A stretch of 64,000 nt of DNA from JASLDZ01 sp964242625 (GTDB lineage Bacteria; Pseudomonadota; Alphaproteobacteria; Caulobacterales; Caulobacteraceae). Position 1 is the stretch's first letter; each line of letters begins with the position of its first letter. This document shows positions 1-7,940 of the stretch, one piece after another. Both the position numbers and the translations under genes were made by a program. The notes beneath the pieces were generated by a model. It was not told the DNA's origin. It ran no database searches and worked only from the letters and a program-made list of their open reading frames with translations. The stretch spans positions 76,300 through 140,299 of the forward strand of contig CAXTAO010000005.1 in the NCBI GenBank assembly GCA_964242625.1, in the 5' to 3' direction.

Positions 1-291
1 GAGCCCGTACCGCTCCGCCAGGGCCTCGCGCAGCTTCTCGGCCCGCCCGTCCGGGTAGAGGTGCAAGTCGTCCACGAGCGCGCGGTAGGCGTCCCGCGCG
101 CGCTCCGACGAGCCGAGCGCGTTCTCGTTGGAGGAGAGCTTCAGCGGGTGGGCGTAGCCTTCGGCCTTGGACTTGCCGGGCACGTAGGGCGCGATGTCGA
201 GGATGCCGGGCTTGGGCGTCGGACGGTCGTGCTCGCGCGCCGGGGTTTGGCCCGAAGCGGAAGCGGCCGGCGCGAGCGTGGTGGTCGACAT
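1..291 (-). CDS. hisC: Histidinol-phosphate aminotransferase, N-terminal part (cut by window edge)
   Basis: PLP-dependent aminotransferase of histidine synthesis that converts imidazole acetol phosphate to histidinol phosphate; many homologues also act on aromatic substrates. Only the first 97 codons are present, starting at the ATG at 291. Visible are a Pro/Ala-rich leader of about 25 residues, then the family opening IAPYVPGKS and KLSSNENALG, which includes the conserved N-E-N segment, and LHLYPDG. The lysine-containing active site lies outside the window. It is the last visible gene of a minus-strand run after a chorismate-mutase-like gene, which supports a role in aromatic amino-acid or histidine synthesis. 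The paralogue choice rests on the N-terminus alone. Confidence 0.85.
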   Translation of the reverse strand, partial: MSTTTLAPAASASGQTPAREHDRPTPKPGILDIAPYVPGKSKAEGYAHPLKLSSNENALGSSERARDAYRALVDDLHLYPDGRAEKLREALAERYGL

Positions 292-312
292 GGCGGCGGC
301 GTCCGGCTGAGG

Positions 313-1080
313 TCAGGCGAAGGGCGGGCGCGGCGCGGCGCCCACCACGCCTGAGAGGCGGCCGGGCGCGCGGGCGAGCCGCGGATCGTCGCGCTGCAGA
401 TACCCCGCGAGCGCCGTGAGCTTCAAGCCGCCTGCCTGGGCCATGACCTCGCCCGCCAGCCCCGCCGCGGAGAGCGCCGCGACGAGCGACGCCGGGGGCA
501 GGGGCGCGTCGGTGACCCAGAAAGTCTCGTCGCCGCCGGTCGGCCCCGGCTCTGCCCGAGCCACGGCCAGCACCGTCCCCTCGCCCGCGCCGGGGCCGAG
601 GTCGGGCAGGCGCGCCACGACCCGCAGCTCGGGCGAAGCGAGGAGACGCGCCCACCAGGGCGTGGCGGCGGCCGGCGTCGCCGCGTCGAGCACGGCGACC
701 ACGCCCGGCGCGCGGGCCAAGTCGAGCGCGGCCTCCGGCCGGCTCACGCTCGCCACCGCCGGGCTCGCGCCCCAGCGTGCACGGGCCAGCGCCAGGGGGA
801 GAAGTCCGTGGGCGGCCAGGCGCAGCGCGCCTTCCCGCGCCAGCCGCGCGCCCTGCAGCTCGCGCCAACCCTGCAGCAGGAGCGTGCGCGGAACGGCGGG
901 ATCGGCCGACGCCAGGAGGCGCCGCTCCGCCATCGGCTCCGCCGCGGCGTCCCATGCGGCCGGCGGGCCCTCGCGGGCGGCGAGGAGCGCGCCGAGCGCG
1001 TCGACCCAGGCGCGCTCGTCGGGGGTGGACGCGCCCCAGGGCTCACGGTCGACCTCGTCGCCGGGCGCGTCGGCGTCCAC
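313..1080 (-). CDS. Chorismate-mutase-like protein (divergent)
   Basis: 255 residues from a GTG start. Residues about 50-90 (RRLLAS, then P-R-T-LLLQGWREL and QGARL) resemble the helical chorismate mutase segment of bacterial P-proteins, where the usual pattern is RRLLA..G..P...LV.IWREL..A...QG. The remainder is Ala-rich, and the C-terminal third looks like a loose ACT-type fold. No clear prephenate dehydratase motifs are seen. The start lies one base past the stop of the upstream DUF2125 gene, and hisC follows after 21 bp, so the three look like one operon. The family call is inferred from one motif stretch and context; catalytic competence is unproven. Confidence 0.5.
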   Translation of the reverse strand: MDADAPGDEVDREPWGASTPDERAWVDALGALLAAREGPPAAWDAAAEPMAERRLLASADPAVPRTLLLQGWRELQGARLAREGALRLAAHGLLPLALARARWGASPAVASVSRPEAALDLARAPGVVAVLDAATPAAATPWWARLLASPELRVVARLPDLGPGAGEGTVLAVARAEPGPTGGDETFWVTDAPLPPASLVAALSAAGLAGEVMAQAGGLKLTALAGYLQRDDPRLARAPGRLSGVVGAAPRPPFA

Positions 1081-1081
1081 C

Positions 1082-2122
1082 TCAGCCCACCTTCGGCGAG
1101 GGGCCGACCTTGAGTCCGCCCAACCGCACGACGCCGCTTTCGAAGACGAGCCGGGTCGCCCCCCGGGCGCTCTCGCCGCGCTGGGCGTCCATCGCCTCCC
1201 CGAGCGCCGCGGCGCCGCGCGCGGGGGCGCCGCCCGCGTCCACCGGGCGCTGCACGATGCTGAGCGGCAGGACGCCCTGGAGTCGACCGTCGCCGTCGAG
1301 GACGAGGACCCCGCCCGGACTGTCCAGTCGGGTGGGGCCGCCCTGCGCCGCGATCGCGCCGATCCTGAGCGCGCCGCCCGCGACCGCCCAGCTCCGCGCG
1401 GCCGCCGCCCGATCAGGGCCGGCGAACGCGGCGGGACGAACGATGCGCGCCGACGCGGCCGCCGCCACCGGCGCTTCCGGGGCGAAGTTCCAGACCAGCG
1501 TGTGCGGGGCGGCGAGCGCGCCGGCCACCTGCCACAGCGCTTCCGCGTCGCCCGAGCCGTCGGGCGCGGGCCGCAGGTACGCCTCCCACCGCCCGATGGC
1601 GCGAAAGGTCGTCGGCCGTGCGCCCTCGAGCGGCTGGAGGCGCAGGCCTTCGCCCACCAGCGCCCAGCGCGGCACGGGCGCGCCCAGGCCCGAGACGCTG
1701 GCGTTAAGGGCGCGTCCCTCGATCCGCACCGCCCCGGACGCGCCGCGATGGAGGATCAGCCCGCCCGGCGCGGCGAACACCCAGTGGCGCGGGTCGAACA
1801 GCACCGCCTGCGCCTCTGCGCCCGTCGCCTCCGCGCCCCATCCGTCGGGAGCGATCGCGACCGCGCGGCCGGCGGTAAGCTTCAGCCGGAAGGGGAAGCC
1901 GCTCCAGCGACGGCCCTCGACCCGAGCCGTCCAGCCCGCGCGGGCCAGCGCCCCCAGCCGCGCCGTCAGCTCGGCGTCGAGCCGGGCGCGGGCGTAGAGC
2001 CAGGCCGCCGCGCTCAGCAGGAGAAAGAGGGCGAGCGCGCCGGCCGGAAGCAGCAGCCACGGCTGGCGCTTGCGCGGCGCGGCGGGGGCGGCCACACCCG
2101 CAGGCGTGGCGGACGGCGACAT
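1082..2122 (-). CDS. DUF2125 domain protein, membrane-anchored
   Basis: 346 residues. A short Pro/Ala-rich cytoplasmic leader is followed by one transmembrane helix at about residues 22-44 (LLLPAGALALFLLLSAAAWL) and a large periplasmic domain. The R-W-S-GFPFR-L motif at about 71-80 is the hallmark of DUF2125, an alphaproteobacterial family of unknown function distantly like AsmA/DUF748 proteins. The ATG at 2122-2120 shares a CATG with the start of the divergent chaC gene, so the promoter must lie inside chaC. The downstream chorismate-mutase-like gene starts one base after the stop. Confidence 0.85.
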   Translation of the reverse strand: MSPSATPAGVAAPAAPRKRQPWLLLPAGALALFLLLSAAAWLYARARLDAELTARLGALARAGWTARVEGRRWSGFPFRLKLTAGRAVAIAPDGWGAEATGAEAQAVLFDPRHWVFAAPGGLILHRGASGAVRIEGRALNASVSGLGAPVPRWALVGEGLRLQPLEGARPTTFRAIGRWEAYLRPAPDGSGDAEALWQVAGALAAPHTLVWNFAPEAPVAAAASARIVRPAAFAGPDRAAAARSWAVAGGALRIGAIAAQGGPTRLDSPGGVLVLDGDGRLQGVLPLSIVQRPVDAGGAPARGAAALGEAMDAQRGESARGATRLVFESGVVRLGGLKVGPSPKVG

Positions 2123-2732
2123 GGCGGACGGTCTCCTAGCGGACGCGCAACGGTCACCGCCCGAGCGGTGGGTGTTCGGCTACGGGTCGCTGATGTGGCG
2201 ACCGGGTTTCGCCTTCATAGAGCGCCGCGTCGCCGTGCTCCACGGGCGGCGACGCGCATTCTGCATCCATTCGGTGCACCACCGGGGAACGCCCGAGCGG
2301 CCGGGGCTCGTCCTGGGGCTCCTGCCCGGCGGCCGCACGCGCGGCGTGGCGTTCCGCGTCGCGGAGGCCGACTGGCCGGAGACGCACGCCTACCTCAGGG
2401 AGCGCGAACAGCCGACCGAGACCTACCGCGAGGCGGTCCGCCCCGTGCGGCTGCGCGCCGACCCCGGCGCGCCCGAGCGCACGGTGGAGGCCGTGGTGTT
2501 CCTCTCCGACCGTGCGCATCCGCAGTGGGCGGGGGCGCTCAGCCTCGACGAGCAGGCGACGCTTATCGCGGGAGCGCGAGGGCTGTCGGGCCGCAATCTC
2601 GACTATCTGCGCGACCTCGTCGTCCACCTCCGGGCGGAGGGCGCGGGCGACCGGGGGCTGGAGCGCCTGCTCGCCCGGGTCGAGGCGCTGGAAGCGTCAG
2701 CCGGCGGTGCTGTTGGAGCCGCCGGGGCCTGA
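2121..2732 (+). CDS. chaC: Glutathione-specific gamma-glutamylcyclotransferase, ChaC type
   Basis: 203 residues. ChaC proteins cleave glutathione to 5-oxoproline and Cys-Gly in the cytosol. Seen: the signature VFGYGSLMWRPGF at about residues 17-29 (the YGSL substrate loop), then VLHGRRRAFC, VLGLLPGG and an acidic Y-L-x-x-R-E segment containing the presumed catalytic Glu. Length fits the family (180-220). The ATG at 2121 is the only start close to the domain and overlaps the divergent DUF2125 start. The 3' end overlaps the convergent lipoprotein gene by 36 bp. Confidence 0.9.
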   Translation: MADGLLADAQRSPPERWVFGYGSLMWRPGFAFIERRVAVLHGRRRAFCIHSVHHRGTPERPGLVLGLLPGGRTRGVAFRVAEADWPETHAYLREREQPTETYREAVRPVRLRADPGAPERTVEAVVFLSDRAHPQWAGALSLDEQATLIAGARGLSGRNLDYLRDLVVHLRAEGAGDRGLERLLARVEALEASAGGAVGAAGA

Positions 2733-2930
2733 GGGGCTGACTTCGCCCTGCGGATTGTTCCCGCTGGCGTTGCCCGACTGCTGCGCGCCCCCGCCCGCCG
2801 GCGGGGCGGGCCCCTGCCCCACTCCGCCCAGCGCGTTCTGGGCGGTGTGGTTGTCGTCGCCCCCCCGCCCGCAGGCGGCGAGGAGGAAGAGGGCGATGGC
2901 GAGAGGGAGGGTGGGACGCAACGGCTTCAC
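2697..2930 (-). CDS. Small lipoprotein of unknown function
   Basis: 77 residues. A signal sequence ends in the lipobox LLAAC, predicting a mature lipoprotein with Cys19 at its N-terminus. The rest is a low-complexity Gly/Pro/Asn/Ser segment without a recognisable domain. The ATG overlaps the end of plsC by 4 bp (ATGA), so translation is probably coupled. The 3' end overlaps the convergent chaC gene. No function is recognised. Confidence 0.75.
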   Translation of the reverse strand: MKPLRPTLPLAIALFLLAACGRGGDDNHTAQNALGGVGQGPAPPAGGGAQQSGNASGNNPQGEVSPSGPGGSNSTAG

Positions 2931-3697
2931 TCCGGCGAGAGGTCGGGATCAGGGGCGGGACGGGTGAAGCCGTCGGCGGCCAGGAGACGGTCGGTCCCCG
3001 CCTCCAGCACGTCCTCCAAAACGGCCATGAAGCTCGCGCGCTTAAGTCCCGCCGGCACCGGCGGCAGGAACTCGAAGACCACCGTCCCGGGACGCCGCAG
3101 CCAGCCGTGCGCGGGCCAGTGCAGCCCCGAGTTGGTCGCCAGCGGCACGCACGGGAGGCCGAGCTCGCGGTACAGCCCCGCCACCCCCGGCTTGTAATCG
3201 GGCGCAGCGCCCGGGAGCTGGCGCGTGCCCTCGGGGAAGATGACGAGCTGTCGCCCGTCCGCCAGCCGCTCGCGCGCGGCGTGGACTAGGTTGCGCAGCG
3301 CCGACGATCCGCCCTCGCGGTCGACGGGCAGCATGTCGGACTTGGCCGCGTACCAGCCGTAGAACGGCAGGCGCAGGAGTTCGCGCTTGAGCACGTACGC
3401 CGGGTCGGAGAGCACCAGCAGCGGCGCGATGGTGTCGAGCATCGACTGGTGCTTCGCCGCGATCAGCGCAGGCCCCTGCGGCGGCGCCCCGCGGACCTCG
3501 ATCCGCACTCCGCAGAGAAAACGCAGGGCGCGCAGGCTTACGCGCGCCCAGAGCCGCGTCGCGGCCATCGCCCACTCGCGGGGCGCGAGCAGGAGCGGCA
3601 GGCACACGATCGCCATCACCACCAGGAGGCCGTAGCTGAACAGGACGAAGGTGATCGAGCCCGCCCACGCCGCCGGTGACGACCTGACCCCGCTCAC
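2927..3697 (-). CDS. plsC: 1-acyl-sn-glycerol-3-phosphate acyltransferase
   Basis: Acylates lysophosphatidic acid to phosphatidic acid at the inner membrane. 256 residues with an N-terminal transmembrane helix (about 13-35), the HX4D catalytic motif as H83-QSML-D88 preceded by Lys rather than Asn, and the substrate-binding motif FPEGTR at 154-159. Length and order match PlsC. It follows the ydcF-like gene with a 4-bp overlap (3694-3697) and is coupled to the downstream lipoprotein gene. Confidence 0.92.
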   Translation of the reverse strand: MSGVRSSPAAWAGSITFVLFSYGLLVVMAIVCLPLLLAPREWAMAATRLWARVSLRALRFLCGVRIEVRGAPPQGPALIAAKHQSMLDTIAPLLVLSDPAYVLKRELLRLPFYGWYAAKSDMLPVDREGGSSALRNLVHAARERLADGRQLVIFPEGTRQLPGAAPDYKPGVAGLYRELGLPCVPLATNSGLHWPAHGWLRRPGTVVFEFLPPVPAGLKRASFMAVLEDVLEAGTDRLLAADGFTRPAPDPDLSPE

Positions 3698-4395
3698 GCC
3701 GCCGCCTCCGGGCGCAAGGCTTCAGCCCCGGACCGCGGGGACGCGCCGCCCGTCAACCGCAGCACCTCCGACCGCCCCCGGACGACCAGGTACTTGCAGT
3801 ACTCGACCGCGAGGCGCCTGGCCTCGAGCGAGTTGCGCCACCAGCCGCGCGCATCCACCACGCCCGTCCGGACGGGGTAGGGCCTGAGCTCCACGTCGGG
3901 CAGGGAGGCCCGCAGCTCCAGGAGGGCGCGCGGCATGTGATAGTCGGCGGTGACCACGATCAGCGAGCGGTAGTGGTGGCGGCGCGTCCAGCCGGCGATC
4001 TCGGCCGCGTTGCCCCGCGTGTCCTCCGCCCGGAAGCCCAGGTCGACGCAGCAGTCCCACGACCGGCCCCCGTCGTGCGCGACGTCGCGCACCTCCGCCC
4101 GCCGCGAGTTGGGATTGACGCCGGAGATTAGGAGCCGCTTCGCCCGTCCCTGCTCCAGGAGGCGCGCCGCTTCCGAGAGGCGCAGGGACGAGGCCCCCGT
4201 CAGCGCCACGATCCCGTCGGCGGGCGCCAGCGTCGGCGCTGGCGTCGAGCGCGCCACGCGATCGGCGAACAGCACGAGGCCCAGCGTCCACGCGCCGACG
4301 ACCAGCAGAACGGCTACGAGCCCCCTCATCGGCGCGACGCGCCCTCCACCCCCGCTCCGCGGGCGCTTCTTACGCGGCGTCGTCCTCGCCTTCAC
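3694..4395 (-). CDS. YdcF/ElyC-family (DUF218) membrane protein
   Basis: 233 residues from the GTG at 4395, which overlaps the ftsX stop as GTGA; an internal ATG at 4329 would give 211 residues. A basic leader precedes one transmembrane helix (VAVLLVVGAWTLGLVLF). The DUF218 core follows: DGIVALTGAS, a helix with LLEQGRAKRLLISGV, then SLIVVTADYHMPRALLEL, which carries the conserved T-x-x-x-H-x-x-R region. E. coli members (ElyC, SanA, YdcF) are linked to envelope integrity; a similar role here is inferred from the position after ftsEX. The family assignment is firm, the function is not. Confidence 0.85.
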   Translation of the reverse strand: MKARTTPRKKRPRSGGGGRVAPMRGLVAVLLVVGAWTLGLVLFADRVARSTPAPTLAPADGIVALTGASSLRLSEAARLLEQGRAKRLLISGVNPNSRRAEVRDVAHDGGRSWDCCVDLGFRAEDTRGNAAEIAGWTRRHHYRSLIVVTADYHMPRALLELRASLPDVELRPYPVRTGVVDARGWWRNSLEARRLAVEYCKYLVVRGRSEVLRLTGGASPRSGAEALRPEAAA

Positions 4396-5276
4396 GGCGC
4401 CCCCCGCAGGAGACCGTCGGCCGTGCGGCGGGCCGCGACCGCCGCAGCGAGCGCCACCACCGGCGGGCAAGGTACCACGATCAGGAGGTCGCTCCAGGCC
4501 AGCGGCAAGAGCGGGCTGAAGCCGTCGCCGCCGCCCGCGCCGCGACCCAAGGCCAGGAGCGCCGCCGCCGCCGCCGCGCCGTAGGCTCCGCCGCGGAACG
4601 CCAGCCAGGCGAACCGCCGCTGGAAGAGGCCCGCGACATAGCCCGGCCGCGCGCCGACGAGGTGCAGCACCTCCACCAGCTCGCGCCGCGCCGCCAGGCC
4701 CGCGCGAGTGGCGTAGGCGGCCACCGCCGCCGCCGCCGCCGCAACCAGGAGGGCGGCCGCCACCGCGCCCGCCGCCACCCCGCGAGCCGCACGCTGGATG
4801 TCGCCGCGCCAGCGCCGGCCGTCGTCGACGTCGGCGTCCACGCCCGCCGCCTTGAGCGCGCGCTCGAGCACCGGAGCCGAAGCCGGGGCGCGGCGGTCGA
4901 GGTCGACGGCGACCAGCTGCGGCACGGGCAGGTCGTCGGGCACGCCGCCCTGGCCGAACCACGGTTCGAGCAGCTTCACCGCATCCGCCCGCGGCAAGGC
5001 GCGCGCCTCGACGACGCCCGGAGCCCCGGCCAGCGCCTCCGCCGCGCGGGCGGCGGCCTCCGCGGGCGTCTCGCCCGACCCGGCGCGCACCTGCACGGTC
5101 GCCGCGGCGGCGAGCTCGCCGGTCCACCCCCGGGCCGCGCGGGCGACCGCGAGGCTCGCGCCCCCGCACAGGCACGCCACCGCGCAGAGCACCGCGGTGA
5201 CGAAGACGAGCGCCCGGTCGCCGCCGTCGGCGCTGGGGAGAAGCGGCGCGGGTCGGAGCCCGCCCGGTCGGCTCAC
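4392..5276 (-). CDS. ftsX: Cell division ABC transporter permease FtsX
   Basis: 294 residues. FtsX is the membrane partner of FtsE and relays ATP hydrolysis to septal peptidoglycan hydrolases. Seen: an N-terminal transmembrane helix at about 23-47, a periplasmic domain of roughly 110 residues, then three further helices in the C-terminal half. The cytoplasmic coupling segment ELVEVLHLVGARPGYV is typical of FtsX permeases. The 4-bp overlap with ftsE (5273-5276) and the GTGA overlap with the next gene show an operon. Confidence 0.92.
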   Translation of the reverse strand: MSRPGGLRPAPLLPSADGGDRALVFVTAVLCAVACLCGGASLAVARAARGWTGELAAAATVQVRAGSGETPAEAAARAAEALAGAPGVVEARALPRADAVKLLEPWFGQGGVPDDLPVPQLVAVDLDRRAPASAPVLERALKAAGVDADVDDGRRWRGDIQRAARGVAAGAVAAALLVAAAAAAVAAYATRAGLAARRELVEVLHLVGARPGYVAGLFQRRFAWLAFRGGAYGAAAAAALLALGRGAGGGDGFSPLLPLAWSDLLIVVPCPPVVALAAAVAARRTADGLLRGAP

Positions 5277-6046
5277 GCCGCCATCCGCGGCGAAACGAGC
5301 CGCCCGTCCCTGAGCTCCAGCACGGGCGCGCCCGATCGCCGCACCAGCTCCTCGTCGTGGCTGGCGATCAGGACGGTCGTGCCCATGCGGTTGAGTTCGA
5401 CGAAGAGCTTGAGGAGGCGCTTGGCGGCCCCGGGGTCGACGGCTGCGGTGGGCTCGTCGGCGACCAGGAGCTCGGGCCGCGCCACCACCGCCCGCGCCAC
5501 CGCCAGGCGCTGCTTCTCGCCGCCGGAGAGCGTGGGCGGCAGCGCGTCGGCGCGCGCACCCAGACCCACCCAGTCGAGAAGCTCGCGCACATCGTCGCCA
5601 TACTGGGCGGGGCGCATCCCCGCCACCCGCAGCGGCAGGGCGGCGTTGTCGAACGCCGACAGGTGGTCCAGCAGGCGGAATTCCTGAAACACCACGCCGA
5701 TACGCCGACGCAGATGGGGGACGTCGGCGGGCGCCAGAGAACCGACGTCGTGGCCGAAGAGGCCGATCAGGCCCCGCGAGGGGCGATGCGCCAGGGTGAC
5801 GAGGCGTAGGAGGCTGGTCTTCCCCGCGCCGGAAGGTCCGGTAAGGAAGTGGAAGGAGCCGGCCGTCAGGGTTAACGAGAGGTCGCGCAGCACCTCGGGC
5901 GCACGCCCGTAGCGCATGCCCACACCTTCGAAGCGCACCACAGGCCCGCCCCCGTGACCCTCCGACTCATGCGACGACGCCGTGATGGAGGATGGACCGC
6001 CTTGCCCTCGAGCCATGCCCGCGCGCCCCGATCCCGCCGCCGCCAT
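5273..6046 (-). CDS. ftsE: Cell division ATP-binding protein FtsE
   Basis: ABC ATPase partner of FtsX. Walker A is GPSGAGKTS at 70-78, the Q-loop region is VVFQEFRLL, the signature LSGGEKQ is at 173-179, Walker B LLVADEPT at 193-200 and the switch His in SHDEE. The family normally begins at about VVRFEGVGM, so the first 35 residues are an extension, and a GTG about 100 bp downstream of the annotated ATG is a possible alternative start. It heads the ftsE-ftsX-ydcF-plsC run and is divergent from the MJ0042 gene. Confidence 0.93.
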   Translation of the reverse strand: MAAAGSGRAGMARGQGGPSSITASSHESEGHGGGPVVRFEGVGMRYGRAPEVLRDLSLTLTAGSFHFLTGPSGAGKTSLLRLVTLAHRPSRGLIGLFGHDVGSLAPADVPHLRRRIGVVFQEFRLLDHLSAFDNAALPLRVAGMRPAQYGDDVRELLDWVGLGARADALPPTLSGGEKQRLAVARAVVARPELLVADEPTAAVDPGAAKRLLKLFVELNRMGTTVLIASHDEELVRRSGAPVLELRDGRLVSPRMAA

Positions 6047-6111
6047 CCAGCGCCTTCGCCACGCCTCGCCGCCCCACGGGAACAGCCCCGGCGCATGACG
6101 GGATGGCGGTC

Positions 6112-6960
6112 ATGATACTGACCTGCCCGACCTGCGCCACGCGCTATTTGGTCGGCGAGGACGCCGTACCCCCAGGGGGCCGCACCGTGCGATGCGCCTC
6201 ATGCGGGGGCAGCTGGCGCGCCGAGCCGACGCTGCCGCACGCTCCCGCCGAACCCCCGGCCCTCGAGCTGCCGCCGCCGCCTTCCCCGACGCCGGCCTTC
6301 GGGAGCGGCGACGCCGATCCGCCTGTTTCCAGGGCGTTCCGCGAGCAGGTGCGCGAGCGACGGCGGACCCGCCACGCCGTGGCGGCCGGCGTCGCCTGGG
6401 CGGGGATGAGCGCCCTGGCGGTCGTCGCCGTGCTCCTGCTGATCCTGTTCCGGGTGCAGGTGGTGCGGCTCGCGCCGCGCACCGCCGGCGTCTACGCCGC
6501 CCTGAAGCTGCCGGTGAATCCGACGGGGCTCGCGCTCGATGCGGTCCAGGGCCAGCCCGGCCTCCTGAACGGCCACGCCGTCCTGTCCGTGACGGGGTTG
6601 GAGCGCAACGTGGAGGCGCGGCCGCGGCCCGCGTCGTCGCTGCGCGTCTCGCTCTACGACAAGGCGGGGCGGCCGGCGGCGGTCCAGCTGGTCAGACTCG
6701 ATCCCGCGCCCATCCCGCCGGGGGAGACCCGGCCGTTCCATGCGGTGTTCGCCGAGCCGCCGCTCAGCGCGACCGAGTTCGGGGTCGAGTTGGCGTTCGA
6801 CCTCCCGCCCGCGCCCAGGCCCTCCCCAGCCGCGTCCGCCGTGCGCAGCGCCGCGGCGACCGCGCCGGCGGCCCCGGTGCGCGAGGCGCAGCCGCTGCCC
6901 GCTTCCTCGCCCTACGCCCTGCCCGCCGCCGCCGCCGCCGCCGCCGGGCCGCATGGCTGA
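6112..6960 (+). CDS. MJ0042-type zinc-ribbon membrane protein
   Basis: 282 residues from the ATG at 6112; another ATG at 6103 is equally possible. The N-terminus MILTCPTCATRYLVGEDAV followed by RCASCGGSW is the alphaproteobacterial MJ0042 zinc ribbon with two CxxC pairs. A Pro-rich linker leads to a transmembrane helix (about residues 100-122) and a periplasmic or secreted domain with LDAVQGQPGLLNG. The C-terminus is Pro/Ala-rich and ends in a (GCC)n-encoded run of seven alanines just before the stop. The final 8 bp overlap the phosphoribosyltransferase gene. Function of the family is unknown. Confidence 0.85.
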   Translation: MILTCPTCATRYLVGEDAVPPGGRTVRCASCGGSWRAEPTLPHAPAEPPALELPPPPSPTPAFGSGDADPPVSRAFREQVRERRRTRHAVAAGVAWAGMSALAVVAVLLLILFRVQVVRLAPRTAGVYAALKLPVNPTGLALDAVQGQPGLLNGHAVLSVTGLERNVEARPRPASSLRVSLYDKAGRPAAVQLVRLDPAPIPPGETRPFHAVFAEPPLSATEFGVELAFDLPPAPRPSPAASAVRSAAATAPAAPVREAQPLPASSPYALPAAAAAAAGPHG

Positions 6961-7468
6961 GGTGCTGCTGCCGGCGGAGGAGATCGCCCGGCGCGTCGAG
7001 ATCATGGCGCAGGCGCTGGCCGGCGAGATCGACGACGATTGGGTGGTGGTCTGCCTCCTGACCGGAGGCGTGTGGTTCGCCGCCGACCTCACCCGCGCCC
7101 TGGCCCGGCGCGGCCGCCATCCGCTGTTCGACTGCCTGTGGCTCGCCTCCTACGGCGACACGCGGGAGAGCGCGGGGCGGGTGGTCGAGCGCGCGGGGCT
7201 GCAGCGGCCGGTCGACGGTCGCCGCGTGCTGGTGGTCGACGAGGTGGTCGACAGCGGCCTGTCGCTCCAGGCTGCGCGACGGATCTGCGAGCGGGCGGGA
7301 GCCGCTAGCGTGCGCACGGCCGTGTTCTGCCGCAAACCCTGGCCGGCGGCGCGTGAGCTCGAGCCCGACCACGTGGGCTGGGAAGCGCCCGCGCGCTTCC
7401 TCGTGGGCTACGGGATGGACGACGCGGGCCGGCTGCGCGGGCTGCCGGAGGTGCGGGCGTTGGACTGA
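6953..7468 (+). CDS. Phosphoribosyltransferase (hypoxanthine/xanthine type)
   Basis: 171 residues. Purine-salvage enzyme fold that transfers ribose-5-phosphate from PRPP to a base. The PRPP loop is VLVVDEVVDSG at 92-102, with an Asp-Glu acidic pair where Asp-Asp or Glu-Asp is more usual. LLTGGVWFAADL at 35-46 corresponds to the pyrophosphate loop and SYGDT to the flexible loop. Length fits Hpt/Gpt enzymes. The start ATG at 6953 lies 8 bp inside the upstream gene. Base specificity cannot be read from the sequence. Confidence 0.8.
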   Translation: MAEVLLPAEEIARRVEIMAQALAGEIDDDWVVVCLLTGGVWFAADLTRALARRGRHPLFDCLWLASYGDTRESAGRVVERAGLQRPVDGRRVLVVDEVVDSGLSLQAARRICERAGAASVRTAVFCRKPWPAARELEPDHVGWEAPARFLVGYGMDDAGRLRGLPEVRALD

Positions 7469-7940
7469 GGCGGCGTTCGGCGCTGCTTTCTGTGGGTGCG
7501 GAGAGGGCCGCCGTGCTCCGTCGCGTCAAGGCGACCTGCTGCGCAGGAGGCGCGTGCCGCGCCTGCCTTGACCCGCCCTGCGCGCGCCGGCTGACCGGAG
7601 GGGTCGGGACGCGGGGCGTCCCTTCTTACTGTTCGACAACGCCTCCGGCGGGTCGAACACAGGGCTGTGCCTGCGAAGGTCGGAGCCGGGCGACAGTCGA
7701 GCCCGAGCGGCTCGGTGGCTCGAGAGAGCGCCGCCCGCCGATGGCGGGCTCCGGCAGGCATCAGCCCTGCGTTCGACGCGGGCCGCAGGCCTAAGTCGAA
7801 CTATCAAGAAGGGACGCCCCGCGTCCCGACCCCTCCAGTCAGCCGTCGCGCGCAGGGCGGGTCAAGGGCGAAGAGCCGAAGGCGTCCCTTGACGCGACCG
7901 AGCACGGCGGCACGCGCGCAGCGCCCCCCGCAGGGCGGAC
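7469..7940. other. Gene-free interval holding palindromic repeat copy 1
   Basis: 472 bp between two convergent genes (the phosphoribosyltransferase and thiS). Nearly all of it is a large nested palindrome at 7507-7911 described separately. The short open frames here are translations of repeat arms and are not supported as genes. No tRNA, promoter or ordinary terminator is seen apart from the palindrome. Confidence 0.8.
7507..7911. repeat. ~405-bp nested palindromic repeat, copy 1
   Basis: Outer arms 7507-7530 and 7888-7911 are inverted copies (23 of 24 matching). After short asymmetric spacers come second arms 7566-7627 and 7806-7867, inverted copies matching at 60 of 62 positions. The core between them holds two smaller hairpins, each flanked by GTTCGAC and GTCGAAC (about 7631-7666 and 7762-7801), around a central segment. 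A related copy lies at 20188-20599. Ends are inverted repeats, as in a MITE, but no target duplication is seen and no protein is encoded. Role is unknown; a fold-back RNA, recombination site or attenuator are options. Confidence 0.9.

Noticed and set aside
416..2740. 774-residue open frame overlapping the first three genes
   Set aside because: Translates the opposite strand or wrong frame of the chorismate-mutase-like, DUF2125 and chaC genes; the composition is low-complexity Arg/Ala/Ser.
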